This document shows, piece after piece, positions 56,976 through 64,000 of a stretch of 64,000 bases of DNA. The position numbers and the translations under genes are program-made. The notes beneath the pieces are model-generated. The model saw only the letters and a program-made list of their open reading frames with translations, was not told where the DNA came from and ran no database searches. Numbering within the stretch: position 1 is the stretch's first letter; each line of letters starts with the position of its first letter. Location: assembly GCA_046154965.1 (NCBI GenBank), contig JBJXDY010000044.1:111665-175664 (forward strand), read 5' to 3'. The stretch comes from DATKFM01 sp046154965 (GTDB lineage: Bacteria > Pseudomonadota > Alphaproteobacteria > Dongiales > Dongiaceae).

Positions 56976-57173
56976 CTATGGGAACTCGCTATCGGGCTAT
57001 GATGTATTGAAAGATTTGGCTGACAACCCAAGGGTTTCCGCCGCGCGGCATCATAGTTTCGCCAGGACATACCGGCAACCGCGTTCCGGAGCCTGCCGGC
57101 CGCCTGCTGGTGTCGCTTCATGCGGCATGTTAGGGGGAGGCCGCAGGCTCCTTTTCAGGGTGTTTTCGGACAA

Positions 57174-57935
57174 ATGGCAGAATCGCGGCAGCGCCCGCTT
57201 GTTGCGGGCAATTGGAAAATGAACGGTCTTCGGGCAGACGGACGAAAGCTGGCCGCCGATCTCGCCGCCTGGAGCAAGCGAGCCGGGGCTCAGGGAACAG
57301 ACATCCTGATTTGCCCGCCCACGACATTGCTCGAAGCGATTCGCCCAGAGCTCGCCGGCAGCCCCGTTCAGCTCGGCGCGCAGGACTGCCATTGGGCAAA
57401 GAGTGGCGCCCACACCGGCAATGTCAGCGCGGAGATGCTGGCGGACCAAGGCTGCAGCTTTGTCATCGTCGGCCACTCCGAACGCCGCGCCGGGCATGGC
57501 GAAACCGATGAGATCGTCAAAAGCAAGGCCGAGGCGGCGTTGCGGGCCGGCCTTGTCGCAATTGTTTGCATTGGGGAAACCGATGCCGAACGGAAGGCCG
57601 GGCGCACGATCGATGTGGTTACGGCGCAATGCAAGGCTAGCCTGCCCGAAGGAGCTGCGGCCGGAAACACCGTGGTCGCCTATGAGCCGGTCTGGGCCAT
57701 CGGCAGCGGGCGCGTCCCGACGAATGACGAGGTTGCCGCCGTCCATAGCCAGTTGCGCCGTCTAGCGCTCGAGTCCATTGCCGACGGAGCGGTCGCGCGT
57801 CTCCTCTATGGCGGTTCTGTAAAAACATCTAACGCCAAAGAGTTACTGGCCATTCCTGAAGTAAACGGCGCGCTGGTGGGCGGCGCCAGCCTGAAACTTG
57901 AGGAGTTTACGGGCGTCATCCAATCATGCCCCTAG
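57174..57935 (+). CDS. tpiA: Triosephosphate isomerase
   Basis: Interconverts dihydroxyacetone phosphate and glyceraldehyde 3-phosphate. It is 253 residues. Catalytic residues are in VAGNWKMNG (Lys), VIVGHSERR (His) and VAYEPVWAIGSG (Glu); LLYGGSVKTSN is the phosphate loop. The ATG at 57174 starts nine residues before VAGNWKMNG; the open frame to 57120 is a poor extension. It leads the tpiA-secG-pyrG series. Confidence 0.98.
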   Translation: MAESRQRPLVAGNWKMNGLRADGRKLAADLAAWSKRAGAQGTDILICPPTTLLEAIRPELAGSPVQLGAQDCHWAKSGAHTGNVSAEMLADQGCSFVIVGHSERRAGHGETDEIVKSKAEAALRAGLVAIVCIGETDAERKAGRTIDVVTAQCKASLPEGAAAGNTVVAYEPVWAIGSGRVPTNDEVAAVHSQLRRLALESIADGAVARLLYGGSVKTSNAKELLAIPEVNGALVGGASLKLEEFTGVIQSCP

Positions 57936-58030
57936 CGCATCAGGGAGAAAGCGACTAAATAGCCGCCGTCCCCCTGGTCATTTGGCGGACCCGCGGCCGG
58001 TGCCGCTTACCCATCCATCCGAGGATTTCT

Positions 58031-58468
58031 ATGACCGACGTAGTAAGTCAGATTCTGAACGTTTTGCTGCTTGTGATAGCGACCGCCCTCATCGGCATCG
58101 TTGTCATTCAGCGGAATGAAGGCGGGCTTGGGGGCTTGGGCGGCAGTTCTGGCGGCGGCATGGGCGGCCTGATGACCGGCCGCGCGGCGGCGAGCTTCCT
58201 GACCAAGGTCACGCGCTGGCTCGCGGTCGGATTCTTCGGCGTAACGCTGGCTTTGGCTTGGATCGCCTCCCACCCTAGCGCCCCGGAATCATTAACGACC
58301 CCAATTTCGCAGGAGGCGCCTGCAGCTCCCGGCGCGCCGACCGACACGGGCGGAACAACGGCACCGGCAACTGAGGGCTCGGCTGGCGGCACCTCCGGCG
58401 GTACGGCCGGCAGCTCCGGCGGCGGCGCGACAGACGCTGCGCCATCCGCGCCAACCACTAATCAATAG
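58031..58468 (+). CDS. secG: Preprotein translocase subunit SecG
   Basis: Small membrane subunit that stimulates SecYEG protein export. It is 145 residues. The two helices are VSQILNVLLLVIATALIGIV (about 5-24) and the segment around GFFGVTLALAWIAS (about 67-80), with the Gly-rich GGLGGLGGSSGGGMGGLM loop between. From about residue 95 the tail is low-complexity Ala/Pro/Gly/Thr, a common extension in Alphaproteobacteria. Confidence 0.94.
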   Translation: MTDVVSQILNVLLLVIATALIGIVVIQRNEGGLGGLGGSSGGGMGGLMTGRAAASFLTKVTRWLAVGFFGVTLALAWIASHPSAPESLTTPISQEAPAAPGAPTDTGGTTAPATEGSAGGTSGGTAGSSGGGATDAAPSAPTTNQ

Positions 58469-58552
58469 GACGCCATACTTGTCTGCGAATTCGACCGGCA
58501 AGACGAAACCAAGGCTTGCCGCGCCCCCCGACTCGCGACATAAAGAAATTCC

Positions 58553-60178
58553 ATGACGCGGTTCATATTTATCACCGGCGGCGTGGTCTCTTCACTCGGT
58601 AAGGGCATATCGGCGGCGGCTCTCGGAGCGTTGCTGCAGGCGCGGGGTTTCAAAGTCCGCCTGCGCAAACTGGATCCCTATCTCAACGTCGATCCCGGGA
58701 CGATGAGTCCCTACCAGCACGGTGAAGTCTACGTCACCGACGACGGTGCGGAGACCGACCTGGATCTCGGCCACTATGAGCGCTTCACCGGCGTTTCAAC
58801 GCGCCGCAGCGACAACATCACAACTGGCCGTATCTATTCCACCGTGATCGCCAAGGAGCGCCGTGGCGACTATCTCGGCGGCACCGTCCAAGTCATTCCC
58901 CACGTCACCGATGCAATAAAGGAATTCATCCTGGGGGATGCAGATGGCGCGGATTTCATGATCTGCGAAATCGGCGGCACCGTCGGCGATATCGAAAGCC
59001 TGCCGTTTCTGGAAGCCATTCGCCAATTGGGGAACGAGCTCGGCCGCGATCGGTCGCTCTTCGTGCATCTGACATTGGTGCCGTGGATTCCCTCGGCGCA
59101 TGAGCTGAAGACCAAGCCAACCCAGCATTCGGTCAAGGAACTGCAGAGCGTCGGCATCCAGCCGGACATCCTGCTTTGCCGCTGCGACCGCGAGATCGCC
59201 GCCGATGCCCGGCGCAAGATTGCTCTATTCTGCAACATCCGTCCGGAAGCGGTGATTCAGGCTCTGGACGTGGACACTATTTACCAGGTGCCAATTGCCT
59301 ATCACGGCCAGGGTTTCGATTCCGAGGTCTGCCGGCATTTCGGCTTGAATACTGCTGAGCCCGATCTCGCCACCTGGTCGAGGATCGTCGATCGCATTCG
59401 CGCGCCGGAAGGCGAGGTATCGATCGCCGTTGTCGGCAAATACACTTCGCTGCTCGACGCCTATAAATCACTGGCGGAAGCGCTGGTCCATGGCGGCATC
59501 GCCAACAATTCCCGGGTCAATCTGAACTGGATCGATTCCGAGATCTTCGAGCGCGAGGACGCGGTTCATTACCTGGAAGACGTCAACGGCATCCTGGTGC
59601 CCGGCGGCTTCGGCGAACGTGGCACAGAGGGCAAGATCGCCGCCGTGCGTTTCGCCCGCGAACACAAGGTTCCATACTTCGGCATTTGCTTCGGCATGCA
59701 GATGGCCGTCATTGAGTCCGCGCGGAGCCTGGCCGGCATCCGCAATGCCGGATCCACCGAATTCGGCCCCTGCGCCGAACCGGTCGTCGGCCTGATGACC
59801 GAGTGGGTCCGCGGCAACGTGGTCGAACGCCGAAACGAAGAGGCCGACATGGGCGGCACGATGCGGCTCGGCGCTTATGACTGCCAGATTGCGCCGAACA
59901 GCCAGCTGCGAGCAATCTACGGCAAGGACATGATCAGCGAGCGCCACCGCCATCGCTACGAAGTGAATATCAATTATAAAGAGCGGCTGGAGAAAGCCGG
60001 CTTGCGTTTCTCCGGGATGTCGCCGGATGGATTGTTGCCGGAGATGATCGAAATGCCGGGCCATCCCTGGTTCATCGGCGTGCAGTTCCATCCCGAACTG
60101 AAGTCAAAGCCGTTCGATCCCCACCCGCTGTTCACGTCGTTCATCGGCGCGGCGATTCAGCAATCGCGTCTTGTCTAG
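58553..60178 (+). CDS. pyrG: CTP synthase
   Basis: Aminates UTP to CTP using glutamine. It is 541 residues. The synthase domain opens with ITGGVVSSLGKGISAAALGA (P-loop) and YLNVDPGTMSPYQHGEVYV; the amidotransferase domain has the nucleophile Cys in FGICFGMQMAV and His/Glu in GVQFHPELKSKP. The neighbours secG and, after one inserted gene, kdsA and eno follow the usual alphaproteobacterial order. Confidence 0.99.
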   Translation: MTRFIFITGGVVSSLGKGISAAALGALLQARGFKVRLRKLDPYLNVDPGTMSPYQHGEVYVTDDGAETDLDLGHYERFTGVSTRRSDNITTGRIYSTVIAKERRGDYLGGTVQVIPHVTDAIKEFILGDADGADFMICEIGGTVGDIESLPFLEAIRQLGNELGRDRSLFVHLTLVPWIPSAHELKTKPTQHSVKELQSVGIQPDILLCRCDREIAADARRKIALFCNIRPEAVIQALDVDTIYQVPIAYHGQGFDSEVCRHFGLNTAEPDLATWSRIVDRIRAPEGEVSIAVVGKYTSLLDAYKSLAEALVHGGIANNSRVNLNWIDSEIFEREDAVHYLEDVNGILVPGGFGERGTEGKIAAVRFAREHKVPYFGICFGMQMAVIESARSLAGIRNAGSTEFGPCAEPVVGLMTEWVRGNVVERRNEEADMGGTMRLGAYDCQIAPNSQLRAIYGKDMISERHRHRYEVNINYKERLEKAGLRFSGMSPDGLLPEMIEMPGHPWFIGVQFHPELKSKPFDPHPLFTSFIGAAIQQSRLV

Positions 60179-60202
60179 GTTCGGCGGCGGGGTCGTACTG
60201 GC

Positions 60203-60862
60203 ATGATGCCGCGCATCAAGATCTGCTGCATCGGGTCGGTTGCCGAAGCGCAGCTGGCGATTGCCCATGGCGCGTCGGCACTCGGTCTCGTCTCGGAAAT
60301 GCCGAGCGGTCCCGGCATCATACCGGACGACTTGATATCGGCGATCGCCGCGACCGTGCCGAAATTCATCGGCACCTTTCTGCTCACCAGCCGCACGGAG
60401 TCGGCACCGATCATCGAGCATATCCGCCGCTGCGGCACCAATACCGTGCAGCTTGTCGACGCCGTCGGCGAGAATGTCTATCAGGACCTCCGCCGCGAGC
60501 TGCCCGACATCCGCATCGTCCAGGTGGTGCATGTCACCGGCAATGCCGTCGTCGGTGAGGCCCTGCGGATCGCCGGCCGCGTCGATGCGCTGCTGCTCGA
60601 TTCCGGGAACCCAACGCTGGAGGTCAAAGAGCTCGGCGGCACGGGCCGCACCCATGACTGGAGCCGCAGCCGGCAAATCGTCGAGTCCGTGAAATGTCCG
60701 GTGTTCCTGGCCGGCGGCCTCAATCCCGGCAATATCCTGGACGCGGTCCGCCAGGTGCAGCCCTATGGCGTGGACCTCTGCAGCGGCGTGCGGACCGAAG
60801 GGCGGCTGGACCCCTTGAAACTCACCGATTTCTTCGCCGCCATCCGCCGCCTGGCATCCTGA
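60203..60862 (+). CDS. Phosphoribosylanthranilate isomerase-like protein (TrpF paralogue)
   Basis: A 219-residue TIM-barrel protein of the TrpF family. The catalytic Cys (Cys8 in KICCIGS; canonical KICGI) and Asp133 (LLLDSGN; canonical LLD) are in place and the phosphate-binding GGTGRTHDWS and FLAGGLNPGN are intact. The C-terminal strand reads GVDLCSGVRTEGRLD instead of GVDVSSGVE. The chain diverges between residues 25 and 60 from normal TrpF (no FYPKSPRYV). It is set between pyrG and kdsA, away from the trp genes, so it may be the genome's TrpF or a paralogue with another isomerase task. Confidence 0.82.
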   Translation: MMPRIKICCIGSVAEAQLAIAHGASALGLVSEMPSGPGIIPDDLISAIAATVPKFIGTFLLTSRTESAPIIEHIRRCGTNTVQLVDAVGENVYQDLRRELPDIRIVQVVHVTGNAVVGEALRIAGRVDALLLDSGNPTLEVKELGGTGRTHDWSRSRQIVESVKCPVFLAGGLNPGNILDAVRQVQPYGVDLCSGVRTEGRLDPLKLTDFFAAIRRLAS

Positions 60863-60941
60863 ACCCGCGACACGGGGCGCCATCGACAACCTGGGCGACA
60901 GTGGATATGAAGGGCGCCCAAACGCCAACCAGGACCCTGTG

Positions 60942-61790
60942 ATGCCATCACCGCGGACAGTTTCTGTCGGCAAGCTCGCCATCGCCAATGACCGGCCGTT
61001 CACGCTGATCGCCGGACCTTGCGCACTGGAGTCCCGGGCTCATGCCCAGGAGATGTGCCATGCCCTGGTGGAGATGACCGGTCAGCTCGGCATTGGCCTC
61101 ATTTACAAAACTTCATTCGACAAAGCGAACCGCACCAGCAGCAAGAGCGCCCGTGGCCTGGGCATGGAGAAGAGCCTGCCGATCATGGTGGAACTCCGGG
61201 AGAAGTTCGGCTGCCCGGTGCTGACCGATGTCCACGCGCCCGAACAGTGCGCGCCTGTTGCGGCGGCGGTTGATGTGCTGCAGATCCCGGCATTCCTTTG
61301 CCGCCAGACGGATCTGTTGCTGGCGGCCGGCGAAACCGGCCGGGCGATCAATGTGAAGAAGGGGCAGTTCCTCGCGCCCTGGGACATGAAGCAGGTCGCC
61401 GCCAAGATCGCGGAGACTGGAAACGAAAACATCCTGCTCTGCGAAAGGGGGGCCAGCTTCGGCTACAACACGCTGGTGTCCGACATGCGCAGCCTGCCGA
61501 TCCTGGCGCAGACCGGCTATCCCGTCGTGTTCGATGCCACCCATTCCGTGCAGCAGCCGGGCGGGCAGGGGGCCACAACCGGCGGCCAGCGTGAATTCGT
61601 GCCGGTGCTGGCGCGGGCAGCGATCGCCGTCGGCGTCGCCGCCGTGTTCATGGAGACGCACCAGGATCCCGATCATGCACCCAGCGACGGCCCCAACATG
61701 GTGCCGCTAAATCGGCTGCGCGGGCAGCTGGCGACGATGATGGAATTCGACCGAATTGCGAAGGCGCAGCCGATCGTGCTGGAGCTCTAA
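60942..61790 (+). CDS. kdsA: 3-deoxy-8-phosphooctulonate synthase (KdsA), metal-dependent class
   Basis: Makes KDO 8-phosphate for the inner core of lipopolysaccharide from arabinose 5-phosphate and phosphoenolpyruvate. It is 282 residues with the barrel motifs TLIAGPCALES, YKTSFDKANRTS and FDATHSVQQPGG. Cys27 in AGPC is the metal ligand of the metal-dependent class (Asn in E. coli). The start is ATG at 60942 (GTG at 60939 is an alternative). It indicates that the organism makes KDO even though lipid A genes are missing from their common site. Confidence 0.97.
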   Translation: MPSPRTVSVGKLAIANDRPFTLIAGPCALESRAHAQEMCHALVEMTGQLGIGLIYKTSFDKANRTSSKSARGLGMEKSLPIMVELREKFGCPVLTDVHAPEQCAPVAAAVDVLQIPAFLCRQTDLLLAAGETGRAINVKKGQFLAPWDMKQVAAKIAETGNENILLCERGASFGYNTLVSDMRSLPILAQTGYPVVFDATHSVQQPGGQGATTGGQREFVPVLARAAIAVGVAAVFMETHQDPDHAPSDGPNMVPLNRLRGQLATMMEFDRIAKAQPIVLEL

Positions 61791-61803
61791 AGGGGAAACA
61801 CTG

Positions 61804-63087
61804 ATGAGTGCGATTATCGATATCCACGCCCGCGAGATCCTCGACAGCCGCGGCAATCCGACGGTCGAAGTGGATTTGAAGCTGGAGTCCGGAGCCATGG
61901 GGCGCGCGGCTGTGCCGTCAGGCGCTTCGACCGGCACCCATGAAGCGGTCGAGCTGCGCGACGGCGACAAGAAGCGCTATGCCGGCAAAGGTGTTTCCAA
62001 GGCCGTCGCCGCGGTGAACGGCGACATCTTCGAGATCCTCTCCGGCCTGGAAGCGCTGGATCAGCTGAAGATCGACCGCGCGATGATCGATCTCGACGGC
62101 ACGCCCAACAAGGCCCGCCTGGGCGCCAACGCCATCCTCGGCGTCAGCCTGGCGCTGGCCAAGGCGGCGGCGGCGGAGTCCGGCTTGCCGCTCTACCGCT
62201 ACGTCGGCGGCACGCGGGCGCATATCCTGCCGGTGCCCTTGATGAACATCGTCAATGGCGGCGCCCATGCGGACAACGGCCTCGATTTTCAAGAGTTCAT
62301 GATCCTGCCCGTGGGCGCCCCGACCTTTGCCGAGGCGCTGCGCATGGGCGTTGAAGTGTTCCACGCGCTGAAGGGGCAGTTGAAAGCAGCCGGTCAGGCG
62401 ACGAATGTGGGCGATGAGGGCGGCTTTGCCCCGGCCCTGGCGCGCGCCGACGAAGCGCTCGGCTTCATCATGAAGGCGATCGAGGGCGCCGGCTACAAGC
62501 CGGGTGAGCAGGTAGCGCTCGGCCTCGATGTTGCCGCCAGCGAGTTCTTCAAGGGCGGCAAGTACAAGATGGAGGGCGCGGGCAAAAGCCTCGGCTCCGA
62601 TGAGATGGTGAAATTCTACGAGGATCTGGTGAAGCGCTATCCCATCCTCACCATCGAGGACGGCATGGCCGAGGACGATTGGGATGGCTGGGCGGCACTG
62701 ACCCGCACGCTAGGCGGGCGCGTGCAACTTGTGGGCGACGACGTGTTTGTCACCAATACGGAACGCCTGCGCAAGGGCATCGGCGGCGGAATCGCCAATG
62801 CCATCCTGATCAAGGTGAATCAGATCGGCTCCCTCAGTGAGACGCTGGAAGCCGTCGAGATGGCGCACAAGGCGGCTTATCGCGCCGTCATGTCGCACCG
62901 TTCCGGCGAAACCGAGGATGCAACGATCGCCGATCTCGCCGTCGCTACCAACTGCGGGCAAATCAAGACCGGTTCGCTGTCGCGGTCGGACCGCACGGCA
63001 AAATACAATCAGCTTCTGCGCATCGAAGAAGAGCTGGGTCCCAGCGCCGCCTATGCCGGCCGCGCCGCCCTGCGCGCGGGTGGCTGA
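61804..63087 (+). CDS. eno: Enolase
   Basis: Converts 2-phosphoglycerate to phosphoenolpyruvate in glycolysis; also a component of the RNA degradosome in some bacteria. It is 427 residues with IHAREILDSRGNPTVEVD, the metal ligands in LGLDVAAS, TIEDGMAEDDW and LVGDDVFVTN, and the active-site loop MSHRSGETED. An AGGGGA site precedes the ATG at 61804. Its stop overlaps the following gene by eight bases. Confidence 0.98.
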   Translation: MSAIIDIHAREILDSRGNPTVEVDLKLESGAMGRAAVPSGASTGTHEAVELRDGDKKRYAGKGVSKAVAAVNGDIFEILSGLEALDQLKIDRAMIDLDGTPNKARLGANAILGVSLALAKAAAAESGLPLYRYVGGTRAHILPVPLMNIVNGGAHADNGLDFQEFMILPVGAPTFAEALRMGVEVFHALKGQLKAAGQATNVGDEGGFAPALARADEALGFIMKAIEGAGYKPGEQVALGLDVAASEFFKGGKYKMEGAGKSLGSDEMVKFYEDLVKRYPILTIEDGMAEDDWDGWAALTRTLGGRVQLVGDDVFVTNTERLRKGIGGGIANAILIKVNQIGSLSETLEAVEMAHKAAYRAVMSHRSGETEDATIADLAVATNCGQIKTGSLSRSDRTAKYNQLLRIEEELGPSAAYAGRAALRAGG

Positions 63088-63715
63088 CAAGCCGGAGCCT
63101 GGCGCTACCGCGCGTCCGCGCGACGCACAGGACGTCTACGACTTCATCCTCGATGATCCATTCCGCCGTCTCGTCGTCGAAGCGGCCAAGTTGCTGGGAT
63201 TGCCCGACGGCGCAATCGGCGCGGGATTTGTCCGCCAACCGATCTGGGATCATTTGCATAGCTACGAGCCCTCCGAAAAATTCTCCGACATAGACGTTCT
63301 CTACTATGATTCTGCAGATATCACTCCGGAGAGCGAATTGCGGCTGGAGCAGGAGCTTGCCTGCCGCATGCCCGGCGTGCCCTGGTCGGTGAAGAACCAG
63401 GCGCGCATGCACCTGCGCAATGCGGAACCGCCGTATCGTGATACCGAAGACGCAATCGCTCATTGGTTGGAGCGCTCCGCAGCAACTGCCGTTGCAATCT
63501 CGCCCCGGTCTCCGAAGCCCTTGCTGACACCGTTTGGCTTGGCCGACCTTCTGAACATGATCGTGTACCCGACGCCGTCGGGCGCCCGCCGCGTGCAAGC
63601 ATATCGAGGTCGCTTGCGTCGCAAGCGCATGCACGTCCGCTGGCCGAAGGTTCGCATGTTCGATGTCGACGGCACTGAAATCGGTGCGGCGCGGCTACGC
63701 GCTGAGTTCGAATAA
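63080..63715 (+). CDS. Nucleotidyltransferase-fold protein (DUF925-like)
   Basis: A 211-residue protein that starts with a GTG inside the end of eno. The segment GAGFVRQPIWDHLHSYEP followed by FSDIDVLYYD resembles the DUF925 nucleotidyltransferase family, where the paired aspartates in D-I-D bind metal; VKNQARMHLRN is also typical. Substrate and biological role are unknown. Its four-to-eight-base overlap with eno suggests coupled translation. The C-terminal third is rich in arginine (RRKRMHVRW). It interrupts the usual eno-ftsB adjacency. Confidence 0.82.
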   Translation: MADKPEPGATARPRDAQDVYDFILDDPFRRLVVEAAKLLGLPDGAIGAGFVRQPIWDHLHSYEPSEKFSDIDVLYYDSADITPESELRLEQELACRMPGVPWSVKNQARMHLRNAEPPYRDTEDAIAHWLERSAATAVAISPRSPKPLLTPFGLADLLNMIVYPTPSGARRVQAYRGRLRRKRMHVRWPKVRMFDVDGTEIGAARLRAEFE

Positions 63716-63754
63716 CTGTTGACGCCGGGGAATCATCCGTGATTCCGTGCCCAC

Positions 63755-64000
63755 ATGCTCGGCACACTTGATTTCCGCAAAGGCCTGCGCGCACTGCTGC
63801 CGCAAATTCTCGGCGCGGCGATCTGCATCTATTTCGCGTATCACGCGGTGCAGGGCGACCGCGGACTGATCGCGTGGCTGCAGCATTCGCGCGAGCTCGT
63901 CGAAAACAAGGCAGTACTCGCCGATCTGGCAGCGGAACGCGCCACGCTCGAGCATCGCGTATCGCAATTGCGCGCCGAGAGCCTGGATCCGGACATGCTG
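63755..64000 (+). CDS. ftsB: Septum formation initiator FtsB/DivIC, 3' truncated by window edge
   Basis: Small bitopic membrane protein of the divisome that works with FtsL and FtsQ. The visible 82 codons have a hydrophobic helix (about 14-27, LPQILGAAICIYFAYH) followed by a coiled-coil stretch (about 44-75, VENKAVLADLAAERATLEHR) with heptad leucines and valines, and the sequence RAESLDPDML, which is typical of alphaproteobacterial FtsB just downstream of eno. The frame stays open to the last base. Confidence 0.87.
   Translation, partial: MLGTLDFRKGLRALLPQILGAAICIYFAYHAVQGDRGLIAWLQHSRELVENKAVLADLAAERATLEHRVSQLRAESLDPDML

Overview
The window is about 64 kb of GC-rich chromosomal DNA from an alphaproteobacterium, most likely a Rhodospirillales-type lineage. 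This rests on several things seen directly: long runs of genes in typical alphaproteobacterial order, a short (about 440 residue) ProRS, RNase J, a type III pantothenate kinase, a DUF1467 protein, and a GTTC-N7-GTTC LexA box in front of lexA. Species cannot be named from the sequence alone. No rRNA, tRNA, CRISPR array, phage or intact insertion sequence was recognised.

Layout. (1) 1-18819: end of complex I (nuoN), birA, coaX, rnj, a methyltransferase broken by an amber codon, mce, DUF1467, tag, an exported protein of unknown function, proS, two tandem Lol permeases with the ATPase lolD, a large cyclase/ATPase/TPR regulator, and dnaE. (2) 18820-24382: an accessory block with a DMT transporter, an FNT channel, a HEAT-like protein, a BenE-type transporter, a sigma factor/ferritin deletion scar and a small cytochrome c. 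(3) 24383-34950: translation and envelope genes rpsB-tsf-pyrH-frr-uppS-cdsA-rseP-bamA-skp-fabZ, then a glyoxalase, ending at a terminator. In this cluster dxr, lpxD and lpxA/lpxI/lpxB are not at their usual places. (4) 34965-42902: gltA and gltX (minus), comEC (plus), an orphan carbamoyltransferase and lexA (minus). (5) 43246-56975: a seven-PAS hybrid histidine kinase and a receiver protein, then moeA, moaC, trpC, trpD and trpG, a polysaccharide-deacetylase-fold gene inserted between trpG and trpE, then trpE behind ppiD. (6) 57174-64000: tpiA, secG, pyrG, a TrpF-like protein, kdsA, eno, a nucleotidyltransferase-fold protein and the start of ftsB.

How it works together. Most genes are housekeeping: respiration, cofactor and tryptophan synthesis, RNA decay, replication, translation, outer-membrane assembly (RseP, BamA, Skp, LolCDE, KdsA), central carbon metabolism and SOS control. 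Novelty lies in insertions and losses against this conserved backbone: two gene-decay scars, a duplicated Lol permease, relocated lipid A genes, and orphan accessory genes (carbamoyltransferase, TrpF paralogue, HEAT protein, cyclase, PAS kinase). I did not find a clearly new multi-gene system.
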